Positions 16,828 to 25,985 of a stretch of 64,000 nt of DNA are shown here, piece after piece. Made by a program: the position numbers and the translations under genes. Every line of letters begins with the position of its first letter. Position 1 is the stretch's first letter. A model generated the notes under the pieces. It worked only from the letters and a program-made list of their open reading frames with translations, was not told where the DNA came from and made no database searches. Source of the DNA: Bacillus sp. EB600 (lineage in GTDB: Bacteria > Bacillota > Bacilli > Bacillales > Cytobacillaceae); the NCBI RefSeq assembly GCF_024494385.1, contig NZ_JAEVLT010000004.1:1-64000 (forward strand), written 5' to 3'.

Positions 16828-18936
16828 CTATTCTTCATCTTCCATGACTTGATAGGCCTTATCAAACAATACGATTTGGCTTTCGATTTCAGGATCCGTT
16901 TTACCCCTTGACACATAGTGGTAACGACCGTCTACATCCTGCTCCCTGGCTTTCACATTGTCAGCCAGTGCACTTGCTAATGCTTCCTTCAAACGAATTT
17001 TACTATCACCCTCAAAAATTGGAAATAAGATTTCTACCCGTCTATCCATATTTCGTGTCATCAGATCCGCAGATGAAAGGAAGATTTTTTCTTCGCCATT
17101 GTGATGGAAATAGTAGATCCGACTATGTTCTAAAAACCTGCCAACAATGCTGCGAACCCGGATGTTTTCACTTACGCCCTTAATTCCTGGTCGCAGGCAG
17201 CAGATCCCGCGAATAATTAAATCAATTTTAACCCCAGCATTTGATGCCTCGTATAGTTTCATTATAATCGTTTTATCTGTTAATGAATTCATTTTTGCGA
17301 TTATATGACCATTAGAAAATCTTTTTTGAAAATTAATTTCTTCATCAACGAGCGCAATAAAGTCTTTCCGAATATCAAACGGTGCCATAGAAAGATGATG
17401 AAAATCAGGTTTTTCTGAGTACCCGCTTAAATAATTGAAGAAATTAGTAGCATCAATTCCAAACTTCCTTTTTGATGTGAATAAACCCAAATCAGTATAC
17501 ATTTTGGCTGTTTGATCATTATAGTTTCCAGTGCCAAGATGAACAAATCGTTCAATCCGATGGTTTTTTCTTCTGACGACCAAGGTAATTTTAGAATGTG
17601 TTTTTAGATGATCCATTCCATAGATTACATGACATCCAGCCATTTCAAGCTCCTTCGCCCACTGCACATTATGTTCTTCATCAAATCGGGCTCTAAGCTC
17701 CACTAAAACGGTCACTTGCTTTCCGTTTTCCGCTGCTTTCTTTAATGCTTCAATGATTGGTGAATCCCCGCTTACACGATAAAGAGTCTGTTTTATCGCT
17801 AAGACATCTGGATCATCTGCTGCTTCAGCAACAAAATCAACAACTGGCTGAAACGATTCATAGGGATGATGCAATAATATATCCTGTTGTGAAATTTTAT
17901 CAAAGATATTTTCATCAGATGAAAGGTCATGGGGTGGTTGAGGAATAAGTGTTTCATAAACTAAATGATCTAAACTATTTTTCATTTTATTATAAAAATA
18001 AAAAAAGATTGTTAAATCCAATGGACCATCAATCTCATATACATCTTTTTGATGAATCTCCAATTCTTCTGTTAAATAATGTAAGACGCAAGGATCAAAA
18101 CCCTTTTTCTGAATTTCAAGCCTAACGGCCGCACCCCTTTTGCGGTTTTTCAGCTCCTTTTCAATTTCTTTAAGTAAATCACGTGCTCCCTCTTCATGGA
18201 TCGTCAAGTCTGCATTCCTCGTAATTCTAAAAACAGAAGCCGAAACAACCTTATATCCTTTAAATAATTTATCAATAAAATAACTGATCACTTCTTCTAG
18301 GAGGATGAGCTGCACTTGATTGTCCGAGTTTAGCCGTATAAATCGGCCTAAAACTGCGGGAACTTGGACAATGGCAATTTTTGAGCTGCTTTCTTCCTTC
18401 TCATGATTGTCGGAAATGACGATCGCGAGATTTAAACTTTTGTTAAGGAGCATTGGAAATGGACGGTAAGCATCAATGGCCATTGGGGTCAAGACAGGAA
18501 AAATCTGCTCGTCAAAATAATCCTCCATTTCCTTCAGCTGCTCTGCCGTTAGCCTATCTATGTGAAGAAATTCAACATTCTCCTCCATAATCTTTGGTAA
18601 AAGAACTTTGTTTAAGGTTTCATATTGTTTCTCAACTAAGCTGTGGGTTCTAAGTGCAATTTGACGTAATTGCTGTTTAGGAGTCATCCCCGCCTTATTT
18701 TCAGGTTTATTAAAACCGGCCTCTACTTGATCCTTTAATCCAGCCACGCGCACCATAAAGAATTCGTCAAGGTTCGAGCTAAATATTGCTAAAAATTTAA
18801 ACCTTTCTAATAATGGATTCCGTTTGTCAAGTGCCTCTTCCAACACGCGTTCATTAAAGGCAAGCCAGCTTAATTCTCTATTGTTGTAATAATGCGGACT
18901 ATTAAGTTTCACATCATTTTTATTAATTGTTATCAA
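16828..18936 (-). CDS. ppk1: Polyphosphate kinase 1
   Basis: A 702-residue Ppk1, which makes polyphosphate from ATP. The N-terminal domain (YNNRELSWLAFNERVLEEA), the head domain, and the two phospholipase-D-like C domains are present; active-site segments include DHLKTHSKITLVVRR and FVHLGTGNYN, with the autophosphorylated His in the former, and the second site LEHSRIYYFHHNG. The start is TTG 18936, seven bases after AAGGATGG; there is no nearby ATG in frame. It leads a likely unit with the zinc-ribbon gene. Confidence 0.95.
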   Translation of the reverse strand: MITINKNDVKLNSPHYYNNRELSWLAFNERVLEEALDKRNPLLERFKFLAIFSSNLDEFFMVRVAGLKDQVEAGFNKPENKAGMTPKQQLRQIALRTHSLVEKQYETLNKVLLPKIMEENVEFLHIDRLTAEQLKEMEDYFDEQIFPVLTPMAIDAYRPFPMLLNKSLNLAIVISDNHEKEESSSKIAIVQVPAVLGRFIRLNSDNQVQLILLEEVISYFIDKLFKGYKVVSASVFRITRNADLTIHEEGARDLLKEIEKELKNRKRGAAVRLEIQKKGFDPCVLHYLTEELEIHQKDVYEIDGPLDLTIFFYFYNKMKNSLDHLVYETLIPQPPHDLSSDENIFDKISQQDILLHHPYESFQPVVDFVAEAADDPDVLAIKQTLYRVSGDSPIIEALKKAAENGKQVTVLVELRARFDEEHNVQWAKELEMAGCHVIYGMDHLKTHSKITLVVRRKNHRIERFVHLGTGNYNDQTAKMYTDLGLFTSKRKFGIDATNFFNYLSGYSEKPDFHHLSMAPFDIRKDFIALVDEEINFQKRFSNGHIIAKMNSLTDKTIIMKLYEASNAGVKIDLIIRGICCLRPGIKGVSENIRVRSIVGRFLEHSRIYYFHHNGEEKIFLSSADLMTRNMDRRVEILFPIFEGDSKIRLKEALASALADNVKAREQDVDGRYHYVSRGKTDPEIESQIVLFDKAYQVMEDEE

Positions 18937-19080
18937 TTTCTATCCATCCTTTTATTCGACAATCTTCCTAAGTCTATTATACTATTGTGTTTCACAATTA
19001 ATATTCTATTCGCTTGTTATTTACACAAAATTTACAATATATTAACATTACAGTTATTCTTAAATAGTTATAAATAAATA

Positions 19081-19107
19081 AAGAGAAACCTTCCAAGGCT
19101 TCTCCTC
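19081..19107 (-). terminator. Terminator of the glycosyltransferase unit
   Basis: On the minus strand GAGAAGCCTT pairs with AAGGTTTCTC around two bases and is followed by a T-rich tract. Confidence 0.5.
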
Positions 19108-19157
19108 TATTAAACAGCTCAGCTCTATTCTTTTCTGGCATTGCTTATCTCCTGTAT

Positions 19158-20300
19158 TTATGCATATTTGCGCCCATTAAGTTCCTCAATTACTGCCGTA
19201 TAATCCCAAAGGATTTTATCAAAAATCTTATCCCACTTTTGCAGTAACGCGTACTTTCTTCCTTCCCAGCCCATTTGCAGGCGTCGGCTTTCATTCGCTA
19301 GGAGCTGTTGTATGGAATGAGAAAACTGTTCTATGCTGCCTGGACTGCATAAGTCCCCAGTGATTCCTGGTTTAATAATACTTTTAACACCTCCCGCATT
19401 CGCACCTATTACCGGCGTACCACTAGCAAGTGCTTCAAGGACTACATTCCCAAACGTTTCAGTTGGCGATGGAAAAATGAAAAGATCTGATGTAGAATAC
19501 ACCTCTGCTAATTGTTGGCCTTCTAAATAGCCTGTGAACCTCATGTTTGCTGGGGCTTTTCGTTGGAGTTCCTCCCGCAATGGACCATCACCAATCATTA
19601 ACCAGTCAATCTGGTTATTCATCTTTAAAGGCAAGGAACGGGATACCTCAAGCAAAGTATTTACATCTTTTTCAGGTGCTAATCTGCCCACATAGGTCAA
19701 AAGAAATTTTTTGGAAAGTCCATATTTCCTACGGATGTTCTTTTTATCATATAAAGGATGAAAAAGCTGACAGTCAACCCCTCTGGGCCAAACTTCCAGA
19801 TTGGTAAAGCCATTGTGTTTTAACTGATTTAGTGTCTCCATTGACGGAACAAAGAGTTTGCTGCAAGGTTTATGAAACCAATTCATATATTTCCAGAGTG
19901 GCTTCGAAAGAAATTCAAGGTCATAGTATTGCAAATAATGTTCGAAATCAGTGTGATAGGAACCAACAAGTGGAATTTTACATTTTTTTGCAAAATAAAC
20001 ACCACAAAGGCCGATGTTAAACGGGGTAGCTACATGAATTAAATCTGGCGAAAAACTTTGTAATTCAGTTTTAATTCTAGAAATATTCGGAAAAGCCAGA
20101 CGGCATTCAGGGTATAAGAAAAAGGAAAGGCTTTTAAAACGATGGATACGGTTGGAAGCATATTCGTTAGTAGGAGAATCAGGTGCAAAAATTTTATAAG
20201 AGATATTTTGAGCAGCCAAATAATCAGTAAATCGGTGAAGAGTTCGAGCAACACCGTTAATGTCCGGGTAAAAAGTGTCGGTGAAAATCGCGATTTTCAT
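19158..20300 (-). CDS. GT4-family glycosyltransferase
   Basis: A 380-residue GT-B fold enzyme. The N-terminal half starts FTDTFYPDINGVARTLHRF, typical of mannosyl- or glucosyltransferases of the GT4 family; the C-terminal donor site shows YVGRLAPEKDV and the EX7E-type segment PTETFGNVVLEALASGTPV. It is 43 bases downstream of the UDP-glucose dehydrogenase gene, so UDP-glucuronate chemistry and surface glycolipid or polysaccharide synthesis are plausible. The exact donor and acceptor cannot be read from sequence. The pair resembles B. subtilis ytcA/ytcC-like arrangements. Confidence 0.85.
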   Translation of the reverse strand: MKIAIFTDTFYPDINGVARTLHRFTDYLAAQNISYKIFAPDSPTNEYASNRIHRFKSLSFFLYPECRLAFPNISRIKTELQSFSPDLIHVATPFNIGLCGVYFAKKCKIPLVGSYHTDFEHYLQYYDLEFLSKPLWKYMNWFHKPCSKLFVPSMETLNQLKHNGFTNLEVWPRGVDCQLFHPLYDKKNIRRKYGLSKKFLLTYVGRLAPEKDVNTLLEVSRSLPLKMNNQIDWLMIGDGPLREELQRKAPANMRFTGYLEGQQLAEVYSTSDLFIFPSPTETFGNVVLEALASGTPVIGANAGGVKSIIKPGITGDLCSPGSIEQFSHSIQQLLANESRRLQMGWEGRKYALLQKWDKIFDKILWDYTAVIEELNGRKYA

Positions 20301-20343
20301 ACTTTCCCTCCCAGCTGAAGCATTATTTTTTAATCATACTAGG

Positions 20344-21666
20344 TCAATTATTTGCGTTAGCATGATTAACGTCAGGCCTTCCAACTGACCGATAAGTAAT
20401 TGGATACTTCTTAATCTCTTGAAGGGGATAACAATTCCTTCCATCTATTACGATTGGGTCTTTCATATAAGTGCTATACACCTCTAAAGAAATATGCTTA
20501 ATTTGATCCCATTCGGTTGCAATGATTGCAATGTCGGCCCCCATTAGCGCCTGGCGAATATTGAAGGCATACTTTATGGTATTTCCTAGTAGTTTTTCTG
20601 TATTTGAAATGGCAATTGGATCATATCCAGTAACAATGGCACCCTCCTCAAGTAAATCTTTAACAATGGTTAAAGAGGCTGCGTTTCGGACATCGTCAGT
20701 ATCCGGCTTAAACGCTAAGCCAAGCAAGGTTACTTTTTTGCCTTTTAATGACCCGATTATCTCCTTTGCCTTCATAACAGGTAAAGAATGCTGGCGGTTA
20801 TTTACTTTAATAACGGCATTCAACAATTCAAACCTGTGTTCAAAGTTGCCGGCAAGCTGGACTAGTGCTTTTGTATCTTTAGGAAAACAAGATCCTCCAA
20901 ATCCTATCCCGGCATTTAAAAAATGATGTCCAATCCGTTTATCAGAGCCGACTCCATAAGCTACATCATCTATATTGGCTCCAACTTTTTCACAAATGTT
21001 TGCAATTTCATTGATAAAACTAATTTTGGTCGCTAAAAAAGCATTGGAAGCATATTTAATCATTTCAGCACTTTTGAGTTCCGTTTTAATAATAGGTATT
21101 CCTAGTGGTAAATATAGTTTCTCGATGATCGCTGCTGAGTTTGGATTATCCGAGCCAATCACGATTCTATCTCCATTGAAAAAATCAAGGATCGCCGAGC
21201 CTTCGCGAAGAAATTCTGGATTAGCAACTACTTCTATATTGAGATTTGGAGGCTTGTGGCATTGAAGAAGCTTTTTAATGAAGCTATTTGTTCCAACTGG
21301 TACTGTGCTTTTGGTGCAAACAATAACATCCTTTTTGATATGGTAAGCAATTGTTTTTGTAATAGAATGAATGTAAGTTAAGTCTACAGACCCGTCATGT
21401 TTTTCGGGCGTTCCCACTGTATTGAAAATAATATCACTTTTAGAAAATGCATGATCAGGATTCATCGTGAAATTTAATTGACCATTACCAAGATTTTTTC
21501 CCAAAAGAGGCTCTAGTCCCGGCTCGTAAATGGGAGATCTTCCGTTTTGAAGCATATCAATTTTTTCTTTTTCAATGTCTATGCATGTTACTTGGTGCCC
21601 TATCTCTGCTAAACAAGCACTGGTAACTAATCCTACATATCCTGCTCCAGCAACGGTAATCTTCAT
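20344..21666 (-). CDS. ugd: UDP-glucose 6-dehydrogenase
   Basis: A 440-residue enzyme that oxidises UDP-glucose to UDP-glucuronate with NAD. The Rossmann start VAGAGYVGLVTSACLAEIGH is at residues 4-23, and catalytic Cys260 lies in GFGGSCFPKD. The C-terminal UDP-binding domain has LLGLAFKPDTDDVRNAAS. Length is normal for TuaD/YtcA-type enzymes. It is the first gene of a two-gene unit with the glycosyltransferase, pointing to cell-surface polysaccharide or glycolipid synthesis. Confidence 0.93.
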   Translation of the reverse strand: MKITVAGAGYVGLVTSACLAEIGHQVTCIDIEKEKIDMLQNGRSPIYEPGLEPLLGKNLGNGQLNFTMNPDHAFSKSDIIFNTVGTPEKHDGSVDLTYIHSITKTIAYHIKKDVIVCTKSTVPVGTNSFIKKLLQCHKPPNLNIEVVANPEFLREGSAILDFFNGDRIVIGSDNPNSAAIIEKLYLPLGIPIIKTELKSAEMIKYASNAFLATKISFINEIANICEKVGANIDDVAYGVGSDKRIGHHFLNAGIGFGGSCFPKDTKALVQLAGNFEHRFELLNAVIKVNNRQHSLPVMKAKEIIGSLKGKKVTLLGLAFKPDTDDVRNAASLTIVKDLLEEGAIVTGYDPIAISNTEKLLGNTIKYAFNIRQALMGADIAIIATEWDQIKHISLEVYSTYMKDPIVIDGRNCYPLQEIKKYPITYRSVGRPDVNHANANN

Positions 21667-21859
21667 CCAATCCCTCCAAATAATTAATTACTTTTATTTT
21701 ATTGGAAAAATTCGATTTTTTTCTAAACCTAGTGTAAAAGTAGTGTTAAAAACATGTATATCTGTGTCTAATTCCTATATATTTTTAGCCAAGTGAGCGC
21801 ATTGTAAATTTCTAGGACTTTGGGAAAAATAAAAGCAAATGCAGCTGGGAGGAATATAT

Positions 21860-22078
21860 GTGGCGGCTAACAAAAAACAATACAATAAAGAGTCTGTTGA
21901 GGCCAATCAAATGATGGATGAAAAGTTTAAAGATTATCGAACAGGAAGTTTTTCTGCGGCAGGTTCCGAAGTAGAAAGCGCAAATCAGCAAATTCAAAAA
22001 CAGTTTTATGAACATGAAGAAAGTAACAATTACCTTCCTTTCCATGTTGAAAGCGGCGTCCCGCCAATAAAAAAATAA
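21860..22078 (+). CDS. Small Gln/Glu-rich protein, possibly SASP gamma-like
   Basis: A 72-residue hydrophilic protein from GTG 21860, seven bases after GGGAGG. The middle, SFSAAGSEVESANQQIQKQF, recalls the repeat of gamma-type small acid-soluble spore proteins, which have SA-G-x-E-x-A-S-E-T-N-x-Q-x-V-K-x-Q-N, but there is only one unit and the match is loose. No membrane or signal segment. It has its own terminator. If it is a spore protein, expression should be under sigma G; I could not find a clear sigma-G promoter. Confidence 0.6.
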   Translation: MAANKKQYNKESVEANQMMDEKFKDYRTGSFSAAGSEVESANQQIQKQFYEHEESNNYLPFHVESGVPPIKK

Positions 22079-22101
22079 ACTATTCCACCAAAACTAAAAG
22101 C

Positions 22102-22127
22102 GGGGCTGTCCGGAAATAGACAGCCCC
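22102..22127. terminator. Bidirectional terminator
   Basis: GGGGCTGTC and GACAGCCCC form a nine-base-pair stem between convergent genes; TGCTCTCGTTTTTC follows on the plus strand. Confidence 0.75.
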
Positions 22128-22142
22128 TGCTCTCGTTTTTCA

Positions 22143-24446
22143 TTATTTTTTGATTTTAGTTAACTCTTTATTAAGGGTATACATCACTTTATCGGTAAAC
22201 ACATCTTCTGCCATTGAAGCGACAATTTCTAATGTCATTCCCTCTGCCATCGCAAACATCGGATGGTCTTCATTAAAGCCGGATAAATACTTGTCCATCA
22301 CTTTTCTTGTTTCTGGATTTTTCAAAAGCTCCCCGAGAGTGCTGCGTGTTGAATAAACATCATCGGTAATTTCAATTTCTTCTATTTCAACATCACCTAA
22401 ATCTGGCATTTGGAACCAGTTTGAAACTAATCCGCCTGTTTCTGCTTCAGGAGCAACATAGCTTAGGTTCGGCTCAGCCACTTTATTGAATCTGGCAGTA
22501 TCCTCTAAGGAAGCACCATCTTGATGTGAAACAGCCTTGATTTCATTTAGGCCAGCCTGCAATGCCACATTTTCAAACATAAAGGTATGGTCATCACTTG
22601 TTTTTGTGCCGATCTCAGCACCGTTTGCATAAAGAGTTACTTCGTCACAGTTTGAATAAACCTTAACAGTGATCTGATCATCCACGCGGTCAACAAAACG
22701 TTTGCTTGTGATATGGACAAATTTTTCATCAGACCAATTGGCTTTATACATATAGAAAGCATCTTTTCTAATCTTGCGGTCGTAAGTTACTAACCCTTTA
22801 TTGTTTCTTCCCTTAACGCCGCCTTCATCGCGAATATTGGCGCCGAAATCAAACATGTTCCACACATAAGTTGCCCAAAGGTATGGACGTGCCCCAAATA
22901 TTTTCCAAACGGTTTCATGATAAAGGGCATGATACTCTTCTGAATAGTCTTTTACCTTTGGATCGTTATTATGGTATTGTAAGATCCCCTCCGCACCGTA
23001 TTCAGAAATTCCTAATTTTACCTGTGGATTTGTTTTATGGAATTCATCAAGCCAAGGAGCAAAATCTTCAGTTTTCCCTTGATACCAGCCATAATACTTA
23101 TTGTAGCCAACGATATCTGTAATATAGTTGTATTCATCTTTATCACTAACAAACATAACGTTGGCCATCGTTGTTAATCTTGTTGGGTCTTCTTTTTTGG
23201 TTAGCTCATTTAATTCCTTAACCAGTCTTCTAACTTCCGGCCGGTCTCCGCCGATTTGGATTTCGTTTTGAATGCCCCAGAACATGATCGCCGGGTGGTT
23301 AAAGTTTTGTCTGATTAATTCGGTCATTTGCTGTTTCGCATTGATTCCTTCCAATTCTGTTTTAGACATAACCGAAATAAACGGAATTTCCGCCCAAACC
23401 ACCATACCTTCTTGATCACACAAATCATAGAAAGTCTGGCTGTGCTGATAATGCGCTAAACGGATTGAAGTAGCACCAACCTCTTTGATGATTTCGATAT
23501 CTTCTTTGTGTTCTTTTTCGGTAATCGCCCAGCCCATATCTTTTCGGTCCTGATGGCGTGAGACACCATGTAATGGCAGATGCTCTCCATTTAAAAAGAA
23601 CCCTTTTTCGGAATCCACTTTAAAGTATCTGACTCCAAATGGAATCAAAAGCTCATCAACAGTATCGTTGAAGCTTACAAGCGAAACCTTTGCTTCATAC
23701 ATATATGGATTTTTTAAACCATTCCATAGTGTTGGGTTTTGGATCGTTACTGGAACCTCTACTACCTTCGTTTCTCCTGCTGCGAGATTTACTTCTTTTA
23801 CGGCATAAGCAACTGCTTTTCCAGCCGCATCCAGAATGTCCGCCCAAAGTCTTACTTTTTTCTCTTCGGCATGATCATTTACAACGCTTGACTTAATCGT
23901 TAATTGTGCTTGTTCATTCGAAACATTGTCTTGAACAAGGTAAATTCCTTTTGAACCGTAATCCATTAAGTCAAAATGAAGATGATTGGCAATCACAATA
24001 TTAACATCACGATAGATTCCGCCGTAAAAGGTAAAGTCGGCCATTTGCGGATAGACATCCTCGACAACCGTATTATCTACTTTGACGGCAAGCGTATTTA
24101 TTTTTCCAAATTCAATTACGTCTGTTAGATCAAAGCGGAAAGTAGAATAGCCGCCGCGGTGCTGGCCAAGATACTTACCATTCACATAAACGTCAGTAAC
24201 GCTGTTAGAGCCGTTGAATTCAATATATACTTTATTGCCTTCTGCCATAGAAGGAACAGCAAGTTCTTTCCGATACCAGCAAGCGCCTTTATAAAAATCA
24301 AATCCATTTGCTCCATCAATGGCATTCCAAGTATGAGGAACGTTGACAACTTCCCAGTTTTCATCGTTATAAGTTTGTTCCATTGCATTTATTTCATCGT
24401 GGCGAATAAATTTCCATGTTTGATTTACATTAATTGTTTTTCTCAT
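22143..24446 (-). CDS. GH2 glycoside hydrolase, probable beta-glucuronidase
   Basis: A 767-residue GH2 enzyme in the usual order: sugar-binding jelly roll, Ig-like domain, TIM barrel, C-terminal domain. The acid/base is Glu395 in WGIQNEIQ and the nucleophile Glu482 in ISEYGAEG. Asn548 and Lys550 (RNNKG) align with the N-x-K pair that binds the glucuronate carboxylate in E. coli GUS, but related beta-galactosidases can have a similar stretch. The hexuronate genes next door favour beta-glucuronidase. AGGAGG precedes ATG 24446; the ORF is open further upstream but without a start signal. The C-terminal 70 residues, which include a helix repeat-like tail, are extra relative to E. coli GUS. Confidence 0.8.
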   Translation of the reverse strand: MRKTINVNQTWKFIRHDEINAMEQTYNDENWEVVNVPHTWNAIDGANGFDFYKGACWYRKELAVPSMAEGNKVYIEFNGSNSVTDVYVNGKYLGQHRGGYSTFRFDLTDVIEFGKINTLAVKVDNTVVEDVYPQMADFTFYGGIYRDVNIVIANHLHFDLMDYGSKGIYLVQDNVSNEQAQLTIKSSVVNDHAEEKKVRLWADILDAAGKAVAYAVKEVNLAAGETKVVEVPVTIQNPTLWNGLKNPYMYEAKVSLVSFNDTVDELLIPFGVRYFKVDSEKGFFLNGEHLPLHGVSRHQDRKDMGWAITEKEHKEDIEIIKEVGATSIRLAHYQHSQTFYDLCDQEGMVVWAEIPFISVMSKTELEGINAKQQMTELIRQNFNHPAIMFWGIQNEIQIGGDRPEVRRLVKELNELTKKEDPTRLTTMANVMFVSDKDEYNYITDIVGYNKYYGWYQGKTEDFAPWLDEFHKTNPQVKLGISEYGAEGILQYHNNDPKVKDYSEEYHALYHETVWKIFGARPYLWATYVWNMFDFGANIRDEGGVKGRNNKGLVTYDRKIRKDAFYMYKANWSDEKFVHITSKRFVDRVDDQITVKVYSNCDEVTLYANGAEIGTKTSDDHTFMFENVALQAGLNEIKAVSHQDGASLEDTARFNKVAEPNLSYVAPEAETGGLVSNWFQMPDLGDVEIEEIEITDDVYSTRSTLGELLKNPETRKVMDKYLSGFNEDHPMFAMAEGMTLEIVASMAEDVFTDKVMYTLNKELTKIKK

Positions 24447-24482
24447 GAAATTCTTCTTCCTCCTATTTTTCAGTATCAATAC

Positions 24483-24495
24483 TGAAGCGTTTACA
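24483..24495. promoter_or_regulatory. Imperfect cre-like site
   Basis: TGAAGCGTTTACA resembles a CcpA cre site with one base missing. It lies about 40 bases upstream of the GH2 start codon. Confidence 0.3.
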
Positions 24496-24694
24496 AGTTC
24501 ATCATTTCCATTTACATAAGCAAATATAAGAAGACTATGTCCCACTGGACGTTCCTCTTGTTTATTGAATTTACTTTAAATAAATTATATTATAATATCA
24601 TCATTAATTATCGCACTATTTTTAGTAAACTAGCACATATTTTACTGTTCAACACTTTTTTGATTTCACTGGAAACTATTAGAGGGTGATATGG

Positions 24695-25933
24695 TTGTCG
24701 GAAAGTTCTTTATTTGAATTGAATGACTTTAATAAAATTTGTCATATGCTGAATACCATGACGAAAATGGATATTCGATTGATCGATCTGGACGAAAATG
24801 CCCTGCTTCAAATTGTAGACCATTATCGTCCGTCTGTATTACAAAGCTTTGATAATGAGTATAAAAGGATAAATGATACACTTAAATCTAATCCAACAAA
24901 TAGCTATTATCACTACATCAATGCTTACGGTCTGGAATACATTGCAGCCGGGATATGGAATAAAGCAGATTTTCATGGCTGCATTATCATCGGTCCTTTT
25001 ATCTCCAGTCCAACCGTTATGGAGTTTGTGAGTGATATTATTTCCAGGAACAATCTTCCAGTAAGCCAGAGGCAGCAGCTTGAAGGATTTTATAAGTCAT
25101 TGTCAGTTGTTACCAGGAATGAATATAGTTGCATCGGCGAATTACTGGTGAATATAAGTAAACAAAATTACATCCAGTCCGAAATAATCACCACAGATAT
25201 CATCGTACCAACTATAAACAAAGAAAAACTAAAAGAAAGTTTGTTTGAAAGTAAACAAATCATTGAGATAAGATATGAAAATGAGAAAAAATTAATGGAC
25301 GCAATCGCAAAAGGTGACAAAGAGACTGTTGAACATTTTTCAAAAGTGTCAACAAATATTTTGGACTTTTCCAACAGAATACCTGAAAGTCCGATCCGAT
25401 CGGCTAAAAATATCGCATTGGTTTTAAATACATTGTGTAGGATTGCAGCAGAAAGGGGGAACTTACATCCAATTTACATTCATAATATTTCAGAGAAGTT
25501 CGCTATTTTAATCGAAAGATCACCAAATCTAAATCATTTAAAAAGTTTATGCATGGTAATGATCAATGAATATTGTGATCTTGTGAAAATATATTCTACA
25601 AAAAACTATAGTCCAATTGTGAAAAAAGCAGTTGATTATATCCATTTCAATCTGGAAGAACCATTAACACTAAATGATATCGCGGCCGCATTAAACGTGA
25701 ATCCTTCACATCTTTCACGAAAATTTAAAGAAGATACAAATACGAATATCATTGATTATATTAATCATAAAAGAATAGATGAAGCAAAGTTATACCTTCA
25801 AAGAGGAAACACATCGGTGACAGAAGTAGCCTTCCTAGTCGGATATAATGATCATAATTATTTTACCAGGGTGTTTAAAAAGATCACATCCATAACACCA
25901 TCACAATATATGAAAGGCAAAAACAGCGGTTGA
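24695..25933 (+). CDS. AraC-family transcriptional regulator
   Basis: A 412-residue regulator from TTG 24695, eight bases after GAGGG. The last 100 residues are the AraC double helix-turn-helix: LTLNDIAAALNVNPSHLSRK and then SVTEVAFLVGYNDHNYFTRV, ending ITPSQYM. The first 280 residues form an effector domain I cannot name, with a sensor-like stretch (AAGIWNKADFHGCIIIGPF). It is divergent from the GH2 gene, with about 250 bases between them, so it most likely activates GH2 and perhaps the convergent GH3 operon when the glycoside is present. Confidence 0.9.
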   Translation: MSESSLFELNDFNKICHMLNTMTKMDIRLIDLDENALLQIVDHYRPSVLQSFDNEYKRINDTLKSNPTNSYYHYINAYGLEYIAAGIWNKADFHGCIIIGPFISSPTVMEFVSDIISRNNLPVSQRQQLEGFYKSLSVVTRNEYSCIGELLVNISKQNYIQSEIITTDIIVPTINKEKLKESLFESKQIIEIRYENEKKLMDAIAKGDKETVEHFSKVSTNILDFSNRIPESPIRSAKNIALVLNTLCRIAAERGNLHPIYIHNISEKFAILIERSPNLNHLKSLCMVMINEYCDLVKIYSTKNYSPIVKKAVDYIHFNLEEPLTLNDIAAALNVNPSHLSRKFKEDTNTNIIDYINHKRIDEAKLYLQRGNTSVTEVAFLVGYNDHNYFTRVFKKITSITPSQYMKGKNSG

Positions 25934-25954
25934 TTCATCAACCGCTGTTTTATA
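25921..25954. terminator. Terminator
   Basis: AAACAGCGGTTGAT and ATCAACCGCTGTTT make a near-perfect palindrome overlapping the AraC stop codon, between convergent genes. Confidence 0.85.
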
Positions 25955-25985
25955 TGTGTTTAAACTTCCTGTATGCAGTATTTAA

